DNA of 8,314 bases from Actinomycetes bacterium (GTDB lineage Bacteria > Actinomycetota > Acidimicrobiia > Acidimicrobiales > Palsa-688): the NCBI GenBank assembly GCA_021816565.1, contig JAKAXN010000191.1, positions 1 to 8,314 of the forward strand, read 5' to 3'. The position numbers were made by a program, and so were the translations under genes. How positions within the stretch are numbered: the first letter of the stretch is position 1; each line of letters starts with the position of its first letter. Shown here in pieces: positions 4,816 through 8,314 of this stretch. The notes under the pieces are model-generated. The model saw only the letters and a list, made by a program, of their open reading frames with translations, was not told the DNA's origin and searched no databases.

Positions 4816-6357
4816 TCAGCGGGAAATGACAGCTTCTACGACATTGGGGCCCGGTTCGGACAGCGCCCGGGCCAGCTGATCGGAGAACTCCCCGGCGGTC
4901 TCGGCCCGGGTGGCGGGCACCCCGAGACCCCGGGCCAGGCTCACGAAGTCCAGGTCGGGCTGGTGCAGGTCCAGCATGGCCCGGGCCTTCGGGCCGCCGG
5001 CCTCGGCCCCGACCCGCTGGAGCTCCATGTTCAAGATGGCGTAGCTGCGATTGGAGAGGATCACGGTGGTGACGTCGAGCCCCTCGCGGGCCATGGTCCA
5101 CAGGGCCTGGGCGGTGTACATGGCCGACCCGTCGGCCTCCAGGGCCACGACCTTGCGGTCCGGGCAGGCCACGGCGGCCCCGGTGGCCAGCGGCAGACCG
5201 ATGCCGATCGACCCGCCGGTGAGCGTCAGCCAATCGTGCGGCGGGGCCCCGGCCGTGGCCCCGGATATGAACAGACCCGACGTGTTGGACTCGTCGGTGA
5301 CGATGGCCCCCTCGGGCAGCAGCGCCCCGACGGCCTCCCCCAGGATCTGGGCCGTGAGGGCGGCACCGCCGGACGGCAGCTCGGGGCGGGCGGCGGGGGC
5401 CAGGGCCGCGGTGGCGGTCATACCGAGACCGTCCAGGGCGGCCATGACGTCCTCGCCCGGCCGGGTCAGGGTGTGGACCCGGCAGCCCTCGGGCACCAGG
5501 TCGCTCGGCTTGCCGGGGTAGGCGAAGAACGACACCGGCGAGACCGCATCCACCAGCACCAGGTGGGCCAGCCCGTCCAGCTGGGCCACGGCCATCTCGG
5601 CCAGGTAGGCCAGCCGCTCCGGGGCGACCCGGCCGGCGCCGCGCTCCAGCCGGGCTGGGAACGTCTCGCACAGCACCCGGGCCCCGGCGGCGGCGGCCAC
5701 GGCGCCCACCTTCTCCAGGGCGGTGGCCCGGCAGGCCGTGCCGCCCACCAGGAACCCGACCGGCTGGCCGCTGCGCAGGGCGTCGGCCACCTCCCGCACG
5801 GCGGCGGGGTCGGGCGGGCGGAGCCCCGGAGGAGGGGCCGGACGGGCCGGCTCGGCCCCGTCGCTCCACGACACGTCGGCCGGCAGGATCAGGGTGGCCA
5901 CGCCGCCGGGCGGCCCCCACGCCGCGGCCAGGGCGTCCACCGCGTCGGCCGGCAGCTCGGCGGTCTTCATGGAGCGGCGCACCCAGCCCGACACGTTCGA
6001 CGCCAGCGCGTCGATGTCGGACTCCAGGGGGGCGTCGTACTGCTTGTGGTAGGTGGCGTGGTCGCCGACCACGTTGAGCACCGGGGTGCGGCCCCGCCGG
6101 GCGTTGTGCAGGTTGGCGATCCCGTTGCCGAGGCCCGGACCGAGGTGGAGCAGCACCGCGGCCGGCTTGCCGGCCATGCGGGCGTACCCGTCGGCCGCCC
6201 CGGTGGCCACCCCCTCGAACAGGGCCAGCACCCCCCGCATCTCCGCCACGGTGTCGAGGGCGGCCACGAAGTGCATCTCGGAGGTGCCCGGGTTCATGAA
6301 GCAGGTGTCGACCCCGCCGGCGACGAGGGTGCGTAGCAGGGCGTTGGCGCCGTTCAT
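4816..6357 (-). CDS. ThDP-dependent 2-oxoacid enzyme (acetolactate synthase-like / benzoylformate decarboxylase-like)
   Basis: 513 residues with the three-domain plan of the ThDP decarboxylase/acetolactate synthase superfamily: Pyr domain (about 1-170), central domain (about 185-320) and PP domain (about 350-510). Glu48 in FEGVATGAADGYAR is the conserved cofactor-activating Glu, so it is not glyoxylate carboligase, in which that residue is Val. His71 (LLHLGPGLGN) aligns by eye with the active-site His70 of benzoylformate decarboxylase. The diphosphate motif is ADGS (408-411) rather than GDGS, with the partner Asn in LSNRSYAIL (about 436); related proteins often annotated 'acetolactate synthase large subunit' carry the same ADGS. 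The N-terminus NGANALLRTLVAGGVDTCFMNPGTSEMHF also fits that group. No ilvN-type regulatory subunit is adjacent. Likely reaction: decarboxylation or carboligation of a 2-oxoacid, substrate unknown. Its ATG overlaps the stop of the FAD dehydrogenase gene as ATGA, implying coupled translation. Confidence 0.88.
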   Translation of the reverse strand: MNGANALLRTLVAGGVDTCFMNPGTSEMHFVAALDTVAEMRGVLALFEGVATGAADGYARMAGKPAAVLLHLGPGLGNGIANLHNARRGRTPVLNVVGDHATYHKQYDAPLESDIDALASNVSGWVRRSMKTAELPADAVDALAAAWGPPGGVATLILPADVSWSDGAEPARPAPPPGLRPPDPAAVREVADALRSGQPVGFLVGGTACRATALEKVGAVAAAAGARVLCETFPARLERGAGRVAPERLAYLAEMAVAQLDGLAHLVLVDAVSPVSFFAYPGKPSDLVPEGCRVHTLTRPGEDVMAALDGLGMTATAALAPAARPELPSGGAALTAQILGEAVGALLPEGAIVTDESNTSGLFISGATAGAPPHDWLTLTGGSIGIGLPLATGAAVACPDRKVVALEADGSAMYTAQALWTMAREGLDVTTVILSNRSYAILNMELQRVGAEAGGPKARAMLDLHQPDLDFVSLARGLGVPATRAETAGEFSDQLARALSEPGPNVVEAVISR

Positions 6358-7739
6358 GGGTTCTCCAGTTCGAAGATGGTTCCGGGGTTGAGGACCGAGG
6401 CCGGGTCGAACGCCGCCTTGATGCGCCGCCACAGGGCCAGCTTGGCCGGGTCCTCCAGGGCGGCCAGGTAGCCCCTTTTTCCTGATCCGATGCCGTGCTC
6501 GCCCGAGACCGCTCCCCCGCGGGCCATGCCCTGGGCCAGTATCCGGTGGATCACCTCGGACCTCTTGCCCGGGTCGGCCTGGAACACCGACAGGTGCACG
6601 TTGCCGTCCCCGGCGTGACCGCAGCCGGCCACCCACGAGCCGGTGGCCGAGGCCGCGGCGGCCACGTCCTCCATGAACCCCGGTATCTCCGCCCGGGGCA
6701 CCACCACGTCCAGGATGTCGTCGGCCCCGGCGGCCTTGGCCGTCCAGAACGCCCGCTCCCGGGCCTCGATCAGCGACGCCCCGGCCGTCGGGGGCAGCAC
6801 GTACACGTCGAGCGCCCCCAGGCCGGCCAGCAGGTCGGCCACCTGCTCGGTGTCCTGCGCCAGCCGGTCCTCCCGGTTGTTCTCCAGCACCACGACCAGG
6901 TAGGCCAGGGTCCGGTCCTGCACCGGTTTCGGCACGCCCAGCTCCAGCTTCCCGTCCCCGGAGATGGCCGCCATGGTGAGCACGTCGATGTACTCCACCA
7001 TCAGCGGCCCCACCCCGCTGGCCACGATCCTCGGCACCGCCCGGGTGACCTCCGCCAGGGTCGGGTACGGGGCCAGGACGGTGGCGGAATGGCGCGGCCG
7101 GGGGTACAGCCGCAGGATGGCCTCGGTGACCAGGGCCAGCGTGCCCTCGGACCCGACGATCAGCTGGGTCAGGTCGTAGCCGGCGGTGGACTTCACGAAC
7201 TTGCCGCCGGTGCGGATGACCGAGCCGTCACCGAGGACCGCTTCCAGGCCCAGCACCTGGTGGCGGGTCACGCCGTACTTGACCGCCCGCATGCCCCCGG
7301 CGTTGGTGTTGACGTTGCCACCCAGGCTGGCGCTGGACTCGCCGGGGAACACCGGGTAGACGAGCTGGTGCTCGGCCGTGGCCACGTCCAGCTCGTCCAG
7401 GGTGACCCCGGGCTGGACCACCGCCACGTGGTTCTCGGTGTCGATCTCGACGATGGTGTTCATCCGCTCGAAGCTGACCACCACCCCGCCCGGCACCGGG
7501 ACGCACGCCCCCGACAGGCCGGTGCCCGAACCCCGGGCGGTGAGGGCCACCCCGTGCCGGTTGGCCAGGGCCACGACCGCGGCGGTCTCGGCGGTGCTGC
7601 CCGGGCGCACCACCGCGGCGGGGGTGACCGGTTCGAGACCGAGAGCCTCGTCGTGGGTGTAGTCGTCCCTGATGTCGGCGCCGGCCGACACGTGGGCGGC
7701 ACCGACGATGCCCGCCAGCTCAGCGGCTATATCGGCCAT
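6354..7739 (-). CDS. FAD-linked 2-hydroxyacid dehydrogenase/oxidase (GlcD / D-lactate dehydrogenase type)
   Basis: 461 residues, the normal length for GlcD-like members of the vanillyl-alcohol oxidase/PCMH superfamily. They oxidise glycolate, D-lactate or related D-2-hydroxyacids to 2-oxoacids, passing electrons to the respiratory chain or another acceptor. FAD-binding features: PGSTAETAAVV (46-56), ARGSGTGLSGA (68-78), SLGGNVNTNAGGMRAVKYG (roughly 135-155) and GSEGTLALVTEA. The C-terminal FAD-oxidase domain holds HAGDGNVH (375-382) and SGEHGIGSGK (412-421), both with conserved active-site His residues, then LNPGTIF. No cysteine-rich iron-sulfur domain is fused and no glcE or glcF follows; the next gene is instead the ThDP enzyme, overlapping by ATGA. 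This context suggests the 2-oxoacid product is handed to that enzyme. The ATG start is well placed for the family, though no Shine-Dalgarno is visible. Exact substrate cannot be read from the sequence. Confidence 0.92.
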   Translation of the reverse strand: MADIAAELAGIVGAAHVSAGADIRDDYTHDEALGLEPVTPAAVVRPGSTAETAAVVALANRHGVALTARGSGTGLSGACVPVPGGVVVSFERMNTIVEIDTENHVAVVQPGVTLDELDVATAEHQLVYPVFPGESSASLGGNVNTNAGGMRAVKYGVTRHQVLGLEAVLGDGSVIRTGGKFVKSTAGYDLTQLIVGSEGTLALVTEAILRLYPRPRHSATVLAPYPTLAEVTRAVPRIVASGVGPLMVEYIDVLTMAAISGDGKLELGVPKPVQDRTLAYLVVVLENNREDRLAQDTEQVADLLAGLGALDVYVLPPTAGASLIEARERAFWTAKAAGADDILDVVVPRAEIPGFMEDVAAAASATGSWVAGCGHAGDGNVHLSVFQADPGKRSEVIHRILAQGMARGGAVSGEHGIGSGKRGYLAALEDPAKLALWRRIKAAFDPASVLNPGTIFELENP

Positions 7740-7763
7740 GGGCCCAGCTTGTCACGATCGGTG

Positions 7764-7793
7764 GCCGGTCGCGGGGGTGACCGGCTCCCGGTC
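7764..7793. repeat. competing inverted repeats between HAD and FAD-dehydrogenase genes
   Basis: GCCGGTC (7764-7770) pairs perfectly with GACCGGC (7779-7785) across an 8-nt loop. GACCGG (7779-7784) can instead pair with CCGGTC (7788-7793) across a 3-nt loop (CTC). The middle arm is shared, so only one hairpin can form at a time. The site lies in the 65-bp gap ahead of the FAD-dehydrogenase start. No T-run follows on the minus strand, so it is not a standard terminator. It could be an operator, an mRNA structure or chance in GC-rich DNA. Confidence 0.35.
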
Positions 7794-7804
7794 CGCCCGG
7801 GCCG

Positions 7805-8299
7805 TCAGTCGTAGTAGCCGGAGTGGATGTAGACGGTCGGGACGCCCTCCTCGTGGAACATGGCCACGTTGCGCCGGTCGTCCTCGAAGGAGAGCACCGG
7901 GTCGAAACCGACGCCCCGCAGCTCCCGCACCGAGCGGCGCTTGAACTCCCGGGCCGCCCCGTAGTCCCCCCGGTCGCGCATGACCAGCAGGTCCCAGCGC
8001 AGGCGGTAGCGGTGCAGCCAGGCCAGGGTCTGGGGTTGCACCCACGCCGGGCGGGCGGTGAGCAGCACGATGTCGAGCGAGGCGTCGATCAGGCCCAGCA
8101 GCGTGGCCACCTCCTCGATCAGCGGGTCCTCCCCGCAGGACTCGAAGAACGAGTCCCAGTCCCGCCACGGCCCCTCCAGGTAGTGCTGGCGGCTGGCTGC
8201 GTCGGAGAGCACCCCGTCCAGGTCGAAGATGACGGTGCGGCCGGGCTGGACCGGACCGTCCCGCCAGCGCCAGTTGTCGAAGATCGGGGGGCTCGCCAT
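7805..8299 (-). CDS. HAD-superfamily phosphatase-like protein (polynucleotide kinase 3'-phosphatase type)
   Basis: 164 residues from ATG 8299 (168 if the in-frame GTG at 8311 is used; the window ends 3 bp further, so an even longer form cannot be excluded). HAD motifs are complete: motif I VIFDLDG with nucleophile Asp26 and acid Asp28, motif II LLTARP, a basic segment EFKRRSVREL for motif III and motif IV SFEDDRRN. The spacing, with an RQHYLEGPWRDWDSFFESC insert directly after motif I and no large cap domain, resembles the small C0-type HAD proteins related to the 3'-phosphatase domain of phage T4 polynucleotide kinase. The likely activity is hydrolysis of a phosphomonoester, possibly on nucleic acid or nucleotide; the substrate is unknown. 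It is 65 bp upstream of the FAD dehydrogenase on the same strand and may head or join that operon, though no functional link is evident. Confidence 0.85.
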   Translation of the reverse strand: MASPPIFDNWRWRDGPVQPGRTVIFDLDGVLSDAASRQHYLEGPWRDWDSFFESCGEDPLIEEVATLLGLIDASLDIVLLTARPAWVQPQTLAWLHRYRLRWDLLVMRDRGDYGAAREFKRRSVRELRGVGFDPVLSFEDDRRNVAMFHEEGVPTVYIHSGYYD

Positions 8300-8314
8300 G
8301 GCCCCTGTCACCCT

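Noticed and set aside
4757..5920. Large N-terminal extension of htpX (open frame of 673 codons)
   Set aside because: The upstream part is Gly/Arg/Pro-rich antisense-like sequence overlapping the ThDP gene in another frame; HtpX proteins begin at the MDRNTIKT start.
4963..6336. Plus-strand open frame of 457 codons opposite the ThDP gene
   Set aside because: Composition is shadow-like (Gly, Arg, His, Gln) with no recognisable domain, and the minus strand has full-length ThDP enzyme features.
4816..6357. Glyoxylate carboligase (gcl) next to glycolate oxidase
   Set aside because: Tempting from context, but the cofactor-activating Glu48 is present, whereas glyoxylate carboligase has Val there, and the overall motifs match the benzoylformate decarboxylase/acetolactate synthase-like group.
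6495..7814. Plus-strand open frame of 439 codons opposite the FAD dehydrogenase
   Set aside because: Same shadow composition; the minus strand carries the complete GlcD-like protein.

Overview
The window is a gene-dense stretch of a very GC-rich bacterial chromosome. Codon third positions are almost all G or C, GTG starts are common and genes are packed with almost no spacers. It carries a DUF2993/LmeA-type envelope protein and a MatB-like enzyme close to the Streptomyces type. Together these suggest an actinobacterium, possibly of the Acidimicrobiia; that lineage is an inference. I see no mobile elements, CRISPR arrays, tRNA or rRNA genes. About 98% of the window is coding.

Layout. (1) 1-572, plus strand: the 3' part of an enoyl-CoA hydratase/isomerase family gene. 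(2) 569-1915, minus: a MatB-type malonyl-CoA synthetase, converging on the first gene so that both stops share one CTAG. (3) 1936-2723, plus: yajQ (nucleotide/c-di-GMP-binding family) followed 2 bp later by a small MTH1187-type thiamine-binding protein. Only 20 bp separate the starts of matB and yajQ, and overlapping -10-like elements on the two strands lie there. (4) 2720-8299, minus: a run of six genes. In transcription order they are a HAD phosphatase-like protein, a GlcD-type FAD-dependent 2-hydroxyacid dehydrogenase, a ThDP-dependent enzyme of the benzoylformate decarboxylase/acetolactate synthase superfamily, the membrane protease HtpX, a DUF2993 (LmeA-like) lipid-binding envelope protein and a DinB-like protein of unknown function. 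The last of these converges on the thiamine-binding gene, again over a shared CTAG.

How the genes work together. The FAD dehydrogenase and ThDP enzyme overlap by ATGA and form a plausible two-step module: 2-hydroxyacid to 2-oxoacid, then decarboxylation or carboligation. HtpX, the DUF2993 protein and the DinB-like protein are tightly packed and may form an envelope-related group. matB and the hydratase family gene are both acyl-CoA enzymes but are transcribed towards each other.

Most of the content is ordinary housekeeping or accessory metabolism. The most unusual point is the DUF2993 gene. Its only start that preserves the membrane anchor without losing the Arg-Arg N-terminus is an ATA codon overlapping the htpX stop (ATAG), with a GGGAG Shine-Dalgarno-like sequence 8 nt upstream. 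Start-codon callers that allow only ATG/GTG/TTG would remove its first 58 residues.
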